DNA of 64,000 nt from Kushneria indalinina DSM 14324 (lineage in GTDB: Bacteria > Pseudomonadota > Gammaproteobacteria > Pseudomonadales > Halomonadaceae). The position numbers and the translations under genes were made by a program. The notes under the pieces are model-generated. The model saw nothing but the letters and a program-made list of their open reading frames with translations, made no database searches and was not told the DNA's origin. Shown piece by piece: positions 36,807 through 46,116 of the stretch (its first letter is position 1; each line of letters opens with the position of its first letter). Location of the stretch: the NCBI RefSeq assembly GCF_003385845.1, contig NZ_QRDJ01000006.1, forward strand, positions 310,001-374,000. The letters run 5' to 3'.

Positions 36807-37735
36807 CGGCAAGCCAGCCTGAAACGCTCATCGCCGATATCCTCAAGCGCCGCTCTCTGGTGGGGCTCGGGGAGATTCACTGGTGTCCGCAGGTGATGGC
36901 GGCGATTACGACGCTGCTGGAAAGTCCGGCGCTTGAGGGAACATTTGACGATATCGTTGTCGAATTCGGGAGCGAGCGTCATCAGACATGGCTTGATCGC
37001 TACATCAGCGGTGAAGACATGGAGGAAGCGGGGCTGGACGCCGTCTGGCATGACACGCTCTATTTTCTGTTGTGGAGCCCGCCCGTCTATGCGGAGTTTT
37101 TCAGGCGTATCCGGGCCGTCAACCTGAAGCGTTCACCTGAGCGCCGCGTTCGCGTCGTGCTGGCCGAACCGAGCATTGACTGGGAAACGCTTGACGGTGA
37201 GACGTTTGCCCGCTGGCATGAGCAGCGCGAAAGGGCCTATGCTGAACGTATCGAGCAGGAGGTGCTTGGCTCCGGGCGTCGCGCCGTTCTGGTCTTCGGG
37301 CTGCGTCATTTGACGCATCATTCTCTGTCCGGTGCGCGATACATGCCGCTGGCGGAACGGCTGATTAAGCATTACCCAGGGATTATCGAGCTGATTCATC
37401 CCTATCATGCGGAAAAGGGCGTCTTTTCGAGCGATTACCTTTCGCAGGATGTACGTCATAATGGTCTGATGATCCCCGTCGCTTCCGAGTCCTCGGACGG
37501 CCCTGCCATGATCGACCATATCTGGTATCTCGGTGTGCTCAAGCGCCGGATCGTGCTGCCCGATGCGCTCTTTACCGATACGGCCTGGCTTGCCACGGTC
37601 GTGGCTCGATTGCAGCAACTTGGTGAAGAGCATCTCATGCGTGCCCGCAAGATGATGACCGCGCCGCAACAGGGCATTTTTGATGCCTGCCTGGCGCGTC
37701 ACGAATGCAGCAGTCACCGTGATCCGAGACTGTAG
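36803..37735 (+). CDS. GEIH-motif protein of unknown function, coupled to the NRPS
   Basis: I do not recognise a named family with certainty. The 310-residue protein has no signal peptide or membrane helix. Near the N-terminus it has VGLGEIHW (residues 20-27), then FDDIVVEFGSERHQ, VVLAEPSIDW, VFGLRHLTHHS (about 165) and LIHPYHAEK (about 199). A buried Gly-Glu-x-His after a short strand, with later conserved His residues, resembles the GExH motif of the ChaN/TraB/EreA-type superfamily (haem-binding or hydrolytic proteins), but this is a weak analogy. The start at 36803 overlaps the NRPS stop as ATGA, so the two products are made together. A start at 36785 is also in frame. Confidence 0.75.
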   Translation: MTASQPETLIADILKRRSLVGLGEIHWCPQVMAAITTLLESPALEGTFDDIVVEFGSERHQTWLDRYISGEDMEEAGLDAVWHDTLYFLLWSPPVYAEFFRRIRAVNLKRSPERRVRVVLAEPSIDWETLDGETFARWHEQRERAYAERIEQEVLGSGRRAVLVFGLRHLTHHSLSGARYMPLAERLIKHYPGIIELIHPYHAEKGVFSSDYLSQDVRHNGLMIPVASESSDGPAMIDHIWYLGVLKRRIVLPDALFTDTAWLATVVARLQQLGEEHLMRARKMMTAPQQGIFDACLARHECSSHRDPRL

Positions 37736-37883
37736 TACCGAGACCTTAATACTGAATAAATGGTGCTGGCGCTGACACGGAATAGTCATCCGACACTGTT
37801 ATTCTTTTAACAACTGATAGAAACGACATAGAGAGATCCATCGCCCAGAGCGCGATGAGAAGAGATAGCCCAGGGAGGGTTAC

Positions 37884-38186
37884 ATGGAATTACAGCAACT
37901 AAGACATGCCGCGTCACATCAACACGAGATGGAAGTACGCGTTGTACGCAATACGCTAAGCCACATTTACCAGATTGAGTGTGAAACGGGCGGTGGTCAT
38001 CGACAAAAGCTCAGTCGCCGTGGCAAACCCTGCCTGTTTCGCTCGATCGATGAAGCCATCGATCAGCTGCTGGTGGCAGGCATCACCTATGCCTGGATCG
38101 TTCGTCAGAGTGAAGAAGATGGCAGTGATAGTTCACGCCGTCTGGTGCAGCTGGGCAATGTACCCGAGCTTGCCATTGCGATTTGA
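37884..38186 (+). CDS. Small protein of unknown function (possibly DUF6482)
   Basis: This 100-residue soluble protein is not assigned. It has the pattern of small Pseudomonas/Halomonas proteins annotated DUF6482: a short beta-rich opening (YQIECETGG), then HRQKLSRRGKPCLFRSIDEAIDQLL with a helix, and a C-terminal strand (YAWIVRQSE). I cannot confirm that family by eye. An excellent RBS (AGGGAGGG) precedes the ATG, and a clean terminator follows at 38266, both arguing for a real, well-translated monocistronic gene. Confidence 0.7.
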   Translation: MELQQLRHAASHQHEMEVRVVRNTLSHIYQIECETGGGHRQKLSRRGKPCLFRSIDEAIDQLLVAGITYAWIVRQSEEDGSDSSRRLVQLGNVPELAIAI

Positions 38187-38265
38187 TCCTCGCTGATTTG
38201 GCTGTTTTGACAGGGGCGTATGCCACTAAAAATACCAAAACATGATGCATTGCATTGATCATCCC

Positions 38266-38290
38266 GCGCCGGCTCTTGCCGGCGCTTTTT
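38266..38290 (+). terminator. Terminator after the small unknown gene
   Basis: An 8-bp GC stem (38266-38273 with 38278-38285) and a TCTT loop are followed by TTTTT. The remainder of the 38187-38695 gap (about 400 bases to hemH) has two short overlapping frames of about 80 codons without RBS or sensible composition. I see no further gene there. Confidence 0.88.
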
Positions 38291-38695
38291 ATGGCAGCCT
38301 GCCTCAGTCACCGCCTTTGTCGGCACGCAGCTCCCGGTATATCCCGCCCGATAAGCGCCTCGCTCATGGGAGGGCTCATGGTCAGGCTGATCCAGAAAGC
38401 GAAAGCCCTGTCCCCCGCAGTGCCTGGCGTTACATTTCCTCGACGTTTACCTCTTCTCAGCTTCCAGCAATGTCGTGACGGCATCCGAGGGTCCCTGTAA
38501 CCACGGCAAGATCATTGGTCAATTTCTTCCCGGGATTACGCTTGAGGAGGGAGACGTTTACACTTCCTGCATGTAACAAATAGGGACATTTCATCAACGC
38601 TGTTCAGGCAGCGCTGATAGAATAATTTCATCAAAATCGTTCGTTTTTGAGGGTTCTTGTAATCAGGCCCTCTGTTCACAGCAAGGAGTATAGAC

Positions 38696-39685
38696 ATGGC
38701 GCAGGCCCCCTTTGGCGTATTGCTGGCCAATCTTGGCACCCCGGATGAACCGACCCCTGCTGCCGTGCGGCGCTATCTGGGCGAGTTCCTGTGGGACCGA
38801 CGCGTCATCGACGTGTCCCGCCCGCTGTGGTGGTTCATTCTCAATGCCTTTGTATTGAGAACCCGCCCCAAGAGGGTAGCCGAGGCCTATGCCGGTGTAT
38901 GGGAAGAGGAAGGTTCCCCGCTGCTGGCCATCGGCAAGCGCCAGCAGCGCGCGCTCAAGGCGCATCTGGATGCACAGTACGGCTGCGATATGCCGGTCGA
39001 ACTCGGCATGACCTACGGCAAGCCCACCATGGAAAGTGCCGGCCTGGCCTTTCGCCGCGCTGGCATCAATCGCATTGTGGTGCTGCCGCTCTATCCGCAG
39101 TATTCACGTACCACCACGGCGGCCGTGTTTGACCGTCTTGCCGACGCACTCAAGCCGTGTCCGGATATTCCCGAGATGCACTTCATCCGCGACTACCATG
39201 ACGACAGCGCCTATATTTCGGCGCTTGCCGGCAGCGTTCGTGAGCACTGGGCCACTCGTGGCAAGCAGAATCACCTGCTGATCTCCTGGCATGGCATTCC
39301 CAAGCGTTATGCCGAAGAAGGCGACCCGTACCCGAAGCACTGCCGGGCCACCAGTGAAGCCCTGGCCCGTGAACTCGGCCTTGCTGACAGTGAGTGGACC
39401 ATGACCTTCCAGTCCCGTTTCGGGCGGGAAGAGTGGCTCAAGCCCTATACCGACGAGACGCTCAAGAACTGGGATGTAAAGACCACGCCCGGCATTGACG
39501 TTATCTGCCCGGGGTTTGCCGCCGACTGTCTGGAAACGCTGGAAGAGATTCAGGAAGAGAACCGCGAGTACTTCGTGGAAGCCGGCGGTCAGGATTACAG
39601 CTATGTGCCAGCGCTCAACGACCGTGAAAGTCACATTGAGGCGCTGGCAGGTCTGGTCGAGAGGAACACGCGCAACTGGCGCTGA
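38696..39685 (+). CDS. hemH: Ferrochelatase
   Basis: HemH inserts Fe2+ into protoporphyrin IX, the last step of haem synthesis. The 329-residue product starts FGVLLANLGTPDEPTPAAVRRYL, typical of the family, and has the active-site His in ISWHGIPKRYAEEGDPY near residue 199. The C-terminal CPGFAADCLETLEEI segment carries the conserved acidic residues. A strong RBS (AAGGAG) sits seven bases before the ATG. It is monocistronic and converges on the leftward Mrp operon with a 20-base gap. Confidence 0.97.
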   Translation: MAQAPFGVLLANLGTPDEPTPAAVRRYLGEFLWDRRVIDVSRPLWWFILNAFVLRTRPKRVAEAYAGVWEEEGSPLLAIGKRQQRALKAHLDAQYGCDMPVELGMTYGKPTMESAGLAFRRAGINRIVVLPLYPQYSRTTTAAVFDRLADALKPCPDIPEMHFIRDYHDDSAYISALAGSVREHWATRGKQNHLLISWHGIPKRYAEEGDPYPKHCRATSEALARELGLADSEWTMTFQSRFGREEWLKPYTDETLKNWDVKTTPGIDVICPGFAADCLETLEEIQEENREYFVEAGGQDYSYVPALNDRESHIEALAGLVERNTRNWR

Positions 39686-39705
39686 TTCGCCAGGCGGTCA
39701 GCGCT

Positions 39706-40131
39706 TCAGGGGCGCTGGCCGCTGCCGGGATCTTCCGGGTGCGGCGTATCCGGTTCCTGGGCCACATCCTCTTCACGAAGCTCGCTGGGGGCCCCGGTGG
39801 TTGAGGTGTCACTGGGCAGCTTCTGATGCAACGCCACCTTGGCCAGCAGATGCGCACTGATGGGGGCGGTGATCAGCAAAAAGATGGTGACCAGAAGCAG
39901 CTGAATGTGAAAGGTGCGCTCGATCAATACGAAATACAGCGTACAGGCGACCAGAATCAGCCCGACCCCCAGGGTCGTGGCCTTGGCCGGGCCATGCATG
40001 CGCAGATAAAAGTCGCGCAGATGCACCATCCCGAAAGAGCTGATGAAGGTAATCAGCGCGCCGGCTACCAGAAAGAAGGCCGTTAGCGCCTCAAGCGCCG
40101 TATCGAGCCATGCCTTGTCCAACCACGCCAT
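39706..40131 (-). CDS. phaG: Mrp antiporter subunit G (Pha-type operon)
   Basis: This is a small membrane subunit of the multi-subunit Na+(K+)/H+ antiporter. The 141-residue protein has three membrane helices and the MnhG/PhaG signature FGMVHLRDFYLRMHGPAKATTLG near residues 35-58, followed by a charged tail of about 40 residues. It is the last gene of the leftward operon, nine bases after phaF. It is a useful internal comparison for the interrupted mnhG at 51.5 kb: in this copy the equivalent N-terminal helix (LTAFFLVAGALITFIS) is complete. Confidence 0.92.
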   Translation of the reverse strand: MAWLDKAWLDTALEALTAFFLVAGALITFISSFGMVHLRDFYLRMHGPAKATTLGVGLILVACTLYFVLIERTFHIQLLLVTIFLLITAPISAHLLAKVALHQKLPSDTSTTGAPSELREEDVAQEPDTPHPEDPGSGQRP

Positions 40132-40140
40132 GATGGCCTC

Positions 40141-40410
40141 CTATTCGATAATGTCGCCGCGCAATAGATACTTGCAGACGGCAACGGTGCTGATGAATCC
40201 CAGCATGGCGATCAGCAGGGCGCCTTCAAAATAGACCCGGGTGCTGAGCCAGATCGTGTACAAAATGATCAGGGCAATGCTGTTCACGTACATGGTATCG
40301 AGCGCAATGATGCGATCCGGCAGGGAGGGCCCCACCAGCAGTCGATAGGCGTTGAGAACGATGGCCATGGCGACCAGGAAAAAGCTGATCCACAGCGCAA
40401 TACCGATCAT
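40141..40410 (-). CDS. phaF: Mrp antiporter subunit F (Pha-type operon)
   Basis: The 89-residue protein has three membrane helices and the MnhF/PhaF motif RLLVGPSLPDRIIALDTM. It overlaps phaE by four bases and lies nine bases before phaG, so it is translated as part of the coupled operon. Subunit F is needed for assembly of the Mrp complex; its own function is unclear. Confidence 0.93.
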   Translation of the reverse strand: MIGIALWISFFLVAMAIVLNAYRLLVGPSLPDRIIALDTMYVNSIALIILYTIWLSTRVYFEGALLIAMLGFISTVAVCKYLLRGDIIE

Positions 40411-40898
40411 TCGTAAATCTCCATGAGCGGTCGCTCGTAACGGTTGTATATCTCGTCGATGACAGCCTGCTCATCGTCGGTGTCCAGCACATGGATCAGC
40501 AGGCTGCGCCCGTCGAGCCTCAGGTTGGCCGAAATGGTGCCCGGCGTCAGGCTGATGGTGCTGGCCAGCAGCGTGATGCTGAAATCACGTTTGAGCGTTA
40601 AAGGATACTCGACGAAGGCGGGGCGAGGGCGGCGCCAGGGGCGAGCGATCAGCCAGGCCACTTCCAGATTGGCCAACAGAATGTCCACCATGACGCGCAG
40701 GGTATATCGCAACAGCAACAGCGGTTTTTTGACCACCGGCTGGGCATCCCAGAAGCGCTGGGTCATCAGCGGAATGGCAATGCCCAGAAGGGCCCCCATG
40801 ATCACCGAGCCATAGGTAATGACGTCAGACAACATGATCCAGACCAGCATCAGGATCAGGGAAAGAATGGGCCTGGGGAGACAGCGTTTAATCAGCAT
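40407..40898 (-). CDS. phaE: Mrp antiporter subunit E (Pha-type operon)
   Basis: The 163-residue form starts at MLIKRCLPRP (40898), which has an AGGAG site eight bases upstream and overlaps phaD by 11 bases; the open frame extends to 40970. The protein has two or three membrane helices and the MnhE signature ITLLASTISLTPGTISANL with the downstream LLIHVLDTDDE. It belongs to the leftward six-gene operon. Confidence 0.92.
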   Translation of the reverse strand: MLIKRCLPRPILSLILMLVWIMLSDVITYGSVIMGALLGIAIPLMTQRFWDAQPVVKKPLLLLRYTLRVMVDILLANLEVAWLIARPWRRPRPAFVEYPLTLKRDFSITLLASTISLTPGTISANLRLDGRSLLIHVLDTDDEQAVIDEIYNRYERPLMEIYE

Positions 40899-42423
40899 CG
40901 GCAGACGCTCCTGGCGTAACTGAAGTGACATCGCCCAATACAGCGCTGCGATACTGTCCGGTGTCGGCAATCTGCTCGGCCGTGGCCTGGGTGTAGCCGC
41001 CGATGGGCCCTGCCAGCACGATCAGCAGCGGTGCGGCCGACAGCAGCAGTACTGTCCCCACCAGCTTGCCGCGAGAAAGACGTTCGCTTACCCGGTCGCC
41101 GTTACTGTAACGCCAGAAGACGGTCGATCCGGCGCGTGAGGCGGCCACCACTCCGGCAAGACTGGAAAGCAACAGTAGCGGCCACAGCCAGAGCCCCTCT
41201 GAAAGGGTGGCGGTAGACATCAGCCATGCCTTGGCCAGGGCTCCCGACAGCGGCGGCAGACCTGCCGAGGCCATGGCGCCAATCATGTACAGGGCGCTGA
41301 ACAGCGTGGCGTATTTGAACTTCCTGCTACGCACGATGCGGGTGCCTACCTTGCCGCGTTGATCGGCAATCAGGTCGGCCAGCAGGAAAAGCCCGCCGTT
41401 GATCAGGGTGGTATGCAGCAGATAAAACAGCATGGCGCCACGCGAGGCCGTACTGTCCATGGCCAGCCCGCACAGCAGGGTACCGATCGAGATCAGCATG
41501 AAGTAGGCAATCTGCATGCGTAGATCGCGTGCTGCCAGAACGGCAATCGTTGCCATGGCCAGTGTTGCCAGCCCGCCCCACCAGAGCCAGGGCTGCGCCA
41601 GATTTGAGAGGCCGTCGGCCTGTGCCCCAAAGATCAGTGTGTACACACGGAAAATGGCGTAGATCCCCACCTTGGTCATGATGGAGAAAAGCGCCGCAAT
41701 CGGGGCAGGGGCCGAGCTATAGGCACGCGGCAGCCAGAAATAAAGCGGCAGAATGGCGGCCTTGAGACCGAACACCACCAGCAGTAACAGGGCACCTGCG
41801 CGTACAAGTCCCTGTCTCTCGGCAGGCAGCTGGCTGACGCGCTCGGCCATGTCGGCCATGTTGAGCGTACCGATGCTGCCATACAAAACGCCCAGCGCGA
41901 TCAGAAACAGTGAGGAGCCGGCCAGGTTCAGCACGACGTAATGCACGCCTGCCTGTACACGCGATTTGCCACCGCCATGCATCAACAGCGCATAGGAGGC
42001 CAGCAGCAGTACCTCGAAAAAGACGAACAGGTTGAACAGGTCGCCGGTCAGAAAGGCGCCGTTGATGCCCATGAGCTGCAGGTGAAAAAGCCCGTGGAAA
42101 TTGGACCCCTGGTTGTCCTCGCCACCGCTGGCGTGAATCACGCTTCCCAGCGCCAGCAGTGCCGTCACAAGCACCATCATGGCCGACAGACGGTCGGCGA
42201 CCAGCACGATGCCATAGGGCGCCTGCCAGTTGCCCAGACGGTAGACCAGCGTTTCACCGCCGGCCACTCGACTGACCAGCCAGAAGCCCACGACCACCAG
42301 TAGCGCCGTGGCCGTAATGGAGATGGTACGCCTGACCGGGTCAACCCCTTCACGCTTGCGCAGCAGGATAATGGCCGTTACCAGGGGCAGTAGAACCGGA
42401 AAAATGGGCAGATGCTGCATCAC
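40888..42423 (-). CDS. phaD: Mrp antiporter subunit D (Pha-type operon)
   Basis: This 511-residue, 14-helix protein is homologous to the antiporter-like subunits NuoM/NuoN of complex I and is one of the two proton-path subunits of Mrp. Characteristic segments include the helix with FFEVLLLASYALLMHGG (conserved Glu), LPLYFWLPRAYSSAPAP with the conserved Lys one turn before (GLKAAILPL), and ASAGLPPLSGALAKAW. It overlaps phaC by four bases and phaE by 11. Confidence 0.95.
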   Translation of the reverse strand: MMQHLPIFPVLLPLVTAIILLRKREGVDPVRRTISITATALLVVVGFWLVSRVAGGETLVYRLGNWQAPYGIVLVADRLSAMMVLVTALLALGSVIHASGGEDNQGSNFHGLFHLQLMGINGAFLTGDLFNLFVFFEVLLLASYALLMHGGGKSRVQAGVHYVVLNLAGSSLFLIALGVLYGSIGTLNMADMAERVSQLPAERQGLVRAGALLLLVVFGLKAAILPLYFWLPRAYSSAPAPIAALFSIMTKVGIYAIFRVYTLIFGAQADGLSNLAQPWLWWGGLATLAMATIAVLAARDLRMQIAYFMLISIGTLLCGLAMDSTASRGAMLFYLLHTTLINGGLFLLADLIADQRGKVGTRIVRSRKFKYATLFSALYMIGAMASAGLPPLSGALAKAWLMSTATLSEGLWLWPLLLLSSLAGVVAASRAGSTVFWRYSNGDRVSERLSRGKLVGTVLLLSAAPLLIVLAGPIGGYTQATAEQIADTGQYRSAVLGDVTSVTPGASADAD

Positions 42424-42773
42424 GCCTTGTTCTCCCGCGGGTCTTCACGGTCGGTGCGGCTGCCATCAACGCTGTCACTGCCCAGATCGCCTCTGGCGCG
42501 CATTGCCAGGATGATGGCGAAGGCGGTCATGGCAAAGCCGATGACGATGGCGGTCAGTACCAGTGCCTGCGGCAGCGGGTCGGCATAATTTTCATTGGTG
42601 CCGACCAGCGCCGCACCGTGTGTGGTCAGTCCGCCCATGGAGAATAGAAACAGGTTGACGGCATAGGAGAGCAGCGTCAGTCCGACGACGACCGGAAAGG
42701 TACGTCCGCGCAGGGTCAGATAGACGCCGCTGGCCGTCAGGATACCGGTGGTGATGGCGTAAAGTGCTTCCAT
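42420..42773 (-). CDS. phaC: Mrp antiporter subunit C (Pha-type operon)
   Basis: The 117-residue, three-helix protein is homologous to NuoK of complex I. It shows the typical LTLLSYAVNLFLFSMG and [21 protein letters not shown] segments, the second carrying the conserved membrane residues of the MnhC family. Its start overlaps the phaAB stop by one base (TGATG), and its stop overlaps phaD by four bases. Note that the symbol phaC here means the antiporter subunit, not PHA synthase. Confidence 0.95.
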   Translation of the reverse strand: MEALYAITTGILTASGVYLTLRGRTFPVVVGLTLLSYAVNLFLFSMGGLTTHGAALVGTNENYADPLPQALVLTAIVIGFAMTAFAIILAMRARGDLGSDSVDGSRTDREDPRENKA

Positions 42774-45565
42774 CAGGGCATGTCCTTGTTGGGTCGATGT
42801 GCGGTGGTGAGCTTGCCCAGATTGGCCAGAATCATCAGCGTGGCGCCAACGACTGCCAGATAGATGCCGCCATCAAAGATCAGGGCGCTGGCAAGTTCGA
42901 TATCACCGATCAGTGGCAAATGGAAATGATCGAAGGTTGATGTCAAAAACGGGTAGCCAAACAGCCAGCTGCAAAGCCCGGTAAAGGTCGACAGGGCAAC
43001 ACCGGCAATGGCAATGGGCTGGAACTGGAAGTCCAGACGCTGCTGCGCCCATTCAACGCCGCGTGACATGTACAGAAGAATCAGGGCCACGGCCGTGATC
43101 AGACCGGCTATAAAACCGCCGCCGGGCTGGTTATGACCACGCAGGAAGATAAAGAACGACACCAGCAGGGCCAGCGGCAGCAGTGTCTGGGACACCACCA
43201 TCAAAAGCGTCGGGTGGCGGTCATTGGACCACAGGCGACCTTCCATGTCGGTGGCCGGCATGAACAGGCGCAGCCGGTTCAGCAGCTTGAAGATCGCAAG
43301 CCCTGCAATGGCCAGTACCGTGATTTCACCCAGTGTATCGAAGCCGCGGAAATCCACCAGAATGACATTGACCACGTTGTGACCGCCCCCGCCGGGCACA
43401 CTCTGATCGATGAAAAAGTTCGAAATGCTGTTGAGATCACGCGTCAGCACGGCGAAGTTGAGGCTGGCCACCGCACCACCAAAGCCTGTCGCGATCAGAA
43501 CATCGCGTACCACGCGGGCGCCGCTGGACTCCTTGGGCGTTTTCTGCGGCAGAAAGAAAAGCGCCAGCATTAAAAGGATCATGGTCACGACTTCTACCGA
43601 CAGCTGCGTTAGGGCCAGATCGGGCGCCGAGAAGCGGGCAAAGGTCAGTGCTACCACCAGCCCCACCACGGAGAGCATCAGCAGTGAAATCAGGCGATAG
43701 CGATGCAGCGCGGCCGTGAGTACGCCGCCCATGATCAAGAGCGCGGCGCCCAGGATCACGATCGGGTCCAGCGCCTGCTGGCCCAGACTGCCAGCCAGCA
43801 TGTCCAGGTCCGCCAGTCCAAGCGCCATGGCCAGTACGGAAACGGCCATCAAAAGGAACATGTAGCGCTGCAGAGAACCGTTTTCGAGGCGATCGATCAG
43901 GCGCTGGCACAGGGCTACCAGGCGCTGAACAAAGCCTTCAAAGATGTAGCGGGCATCCTGTGGCTTGAACTGACGGTTGAACCGCATCATGTGGCGATGA
44001 AGCAGATGTAGCACGATGCCACCGGCAATCACGGCCATGCTCAGCAGCAGAGCGGGGTTGATGCCGTGCCAGAGTGCCAGATGGAATTCGGGCATCTCAC
44101 CGGAGACCGTGGCGCGCACGGCATCTTCCAGTATCGGCGATTGGGGCAGGGTGGGTACCAGCCCCACGATGATACACAACGCCACCAGCAGCTCGACCGG
44201 AAAACGCATCGGCCAGGGGGGCTCATGCGGTGTTTTGGGTGGCTCCTGGCGTGGCCGCCGGAAAAAGGTGGCATAGGCCAGTCGCAGCGAATAGGCCACG
44301 GAAAGCAGGCCGCCCAGACCGGCCAGCAGAGGCACGATCCACGCCAGACCACCGAACTGCTGTGACGCCAGCGCTTCGGTAAAGAACATCTCCTTGGAGA
44401 TAAAGCCGTTGAGTGGCGGCAGCCCCGCCATCGAGACCGTGGCAATACAGGTGAGCACTGTCGTGATGGGCATGAGCCTGTAAAGACCACCAAGTTTTCG
44501 CACATCACGGGTGCCGGCTTCGTGATCAATGATGCCGGCTGCCATGAACAGGGAGGCCTTGAACAGGGCGTGATTGATGATGTGAAAAAGCGCCGCAATC
44601 ATGGCCTGCGAATTGCCAAGCCCCAGAAGCGAGGTGATCAGGCCCAGATGACTGATGGTGGAAAAGGCCAGAATTCCCTTGAGGTCGGTTTTCAAAAAGG
44701 CAAACCAGGCGCCATACACCATGGTCACCAGTCCGGTGAGCGTCACGATCACCGTCCAGAGCTCGGTGCCGGAAAGCGCCGGGTGCAGACGCAGCATCAG
44801 GAAGATGCCGGCCTTGACCATGGTGGCCGAGTGCAGATAGGCCGACACCGGTGTGGGGGCGGCCATGGCATGAGGCAACCAGAAATGAAACGGGAACTGG
44901 GCCGACTTGGTAAAGGCGCCCAGCAGCACCAGCACGATAATGGCCGGGTAAAGCGGGCTCGCCGTGATCAGGTCATGGCTTTCCAGCACCGTGCCCATGT
45001 CATAGGTGCCTACGACCTTGCCAATCAGCATGATACCCGCCAGCAGCGCCAGCCCCCCGGCGCCGGTCACCGTCATCGCCATGCGCGCGCCCTTGCGCGC
45101 TGTCGTCTCATGTGACCAGAAGCTGATCAACAAAAAGGAAGAGATGCTGGTCAGTTCCCAGAACCCCCATAGCAGCAGCAGGTTGTCCGACGTGACAATG
45201 CCGACCATGGCGGTCATGAACAGCATCAGGAAGGCGTAAAACCGCGACATCGAGTCCTGTTCGGACAGGTAGTAGCGGGTATAGAGAATAATCAACAGCC
45301 CGATGCCGAGAATCAGCAGCAAAAAGAGCAGCGACAGGCCGTCCAGCCGGAAGGCCAGCTCAAGGCCCATGGCAGGCAGCCATTGTAATGAGGTGCGCAT
45401 GACCTCATCGCCGTCATGCCCCAGGTAGAAGAACAGGACCAGGCCTAGCGCGACGGCTGGTGCGGTGGCTGTCGCCAGGGCACAGACGGTTCTACCACCG
45501 CGTATGGCCAGCGCGGGGACGAAAACGCCCAGAAAGGTCAGCAGGGGGATCCAGGGCAGGGTCAT
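42773..45565 (-). CDS. phaAB: Mrp antiporter fused subunit A/B (Pha-type operon)
   Basis: This 930-residue membrane protein is the largest antiporter subunit, homologous to NuoL. It has about 20 helices, including [57 protein letters not shown]-type core elements around residues 220-255, and [14 protein letters not shown]. Residues from about 790 to the end form an MnhB-like domain ([30 protein letters not shown]), so A and B are fused, which defines the six-gene Pha-type (group 2) operon. The start has an AGGAAA site. It diverges from mnhA across 551 bases. Confidence 0.95.
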   Translation of the reverse strand: MTLPWIPLLTFLGVFVPALAIRGGRTVCALATATAPAVALGLVLFFYLGHDGDEVMRTSLQWLPAMGLELAFRLDGLSLLFLLLILGIGLLIILYTRYYLSEQDSMSRFYAFLMLFMTAMVGIVTSDNLLLLWGFWELTSISSFLLISFWSHETTARKGARMAMTVTGAGGLALLAGIMLIGKVVGTYDMGTVLESHDLITASPLYPAIIVLVLLGAFTKSAQFPFHFWLPHAMAAPTPVSAYLHSATMVKAGIFLMLRLHPALSGTELWTVIVTLTGLVTMVYGAWFAFLKTDLKGILAFSTISHLGLITSLLGLGNSQAMIAALFHIINHALFKASLFMAAGIIDHEAGTRDVRKLGGLYRLMPITTVLTCIATVSMAGLPPLNGFISKEMFFTEALASQQFGGLAWIVPLLAGLGGLLSVAYSLRLAYATFFRRPRQEPPKTPHEPPWPMRFPVELLVALCIIVGLVPTLPQSPILEDAVRATVSGEMPEFHLALWHGINPALLLSMAVIAGGIVLHLLHRHMMRFNRQFKPQDARYIFEGFVQRLVALCQRLIDRLENGSLQRYMFLLMAVSVLAMALGLADLDMLAGSLGQQALDPIVILGAALLIMGGVLTAALHRYRLISLLMLSVVGLVVALTFARFSAPDLALTQLSVEVVTMILLMLALFFLPQKTPKESSGARVVRDVLIATGFGGAVASLNFAVLTRDLNSISNFFIDQSVPGGGGHNVVNVILVDFRGFDTLGEITVLAIAGLAIFKLLNRLRLFMPATDMEGRLWSNDRHPTLLMVVSQTLLPLALLVSFFIFLRGHNQPGGGFIAGLITAVALILLYMSRGVEWAQQRLDFQFQPIAIAGVALSTFTGLCSWLFGYPFLTSTFDHFHLPLIGDIELASALIFDGGIYLAVVGATLMILANLGKLTTAHRPNKDMP

Positions 45566-45926
45566 GAATACTTGTTTCCTGATGAATGGCTTCCAGTGTA
45601 CTGACTACTCGACATGCCACGCGGTCCGGTGACCAGCAGCGCAGGCGCTGAAGCACATCGGATGGCGGGCATCATGAATAGACGACACAGCGAGCAAATC
45701 CCGCAGTGCAGTATGTGTCAGTTGATTCCTTGCAGGGCCGATCAGAGATCTCGAACAGACACCCGCCATGGGCGGGAAGCCGTCTCCCGGGAGGGGCCGG
45801 CCCTTGTTATTAATGATTTGCAGAATATTGCGCTATGCAATGACATCAAGCAGTTAGGCGATTCTCCCCTGCAGATGGCGTGCTGGCAATACCCTTCATC
45901 ACGTGCAGGGCTGCTTTTCGCTGTCA

Positions 45927-45944
45927 AACCTTAATCTTAAGGTT
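45927..45944. promoter_or_regulatory. Perfect palindrome in the divergent Mrp control region
   Basis: An 8-bp inverted repeat (45927-45934 with 45937-45944) has a two-base centre. It lies 362 bases before the leftward operon and 173 bases before mnhA, and could be an operator. The rest of the 45566-46116 intergenic region has only short, unsupported frames. Confidence 0.4.
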
Positions 45945-46116
45945 AAATGATTGAAAGAAGCACGCCATTGCCGCTGTAATGCGAACCTACAATAGCATAT
46001 CGATCCCGATTTGCTGCTTTCTTCCATGAACAGGCAAGGATGTCGATCGGCGTTCATGGCGCCGTTCATGACCATCAGGTCATGGCATCAGGTAGTCCAA
46101 GGAGAGAGAACGCATC

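Noticed and set aside
36803-37735. Possibility that the GEIH protein is a discrete type II thioesterase
   Set aside because: It lacks a GxSxG nucleophile elbow, and the NRPS already has an integral thioesterase.
38242-38500. Two overlapping frames of about 80 codons before hemH
   Set aside because: They begin inside a terminator hairpin region, lack ribosome binding sites and have an unlikely composition.
45614-45934. A 106-codon frame in the divergent antiporter control region
   Set aside because: No RBS and no protein-like pattern; it lies in the promoter region.
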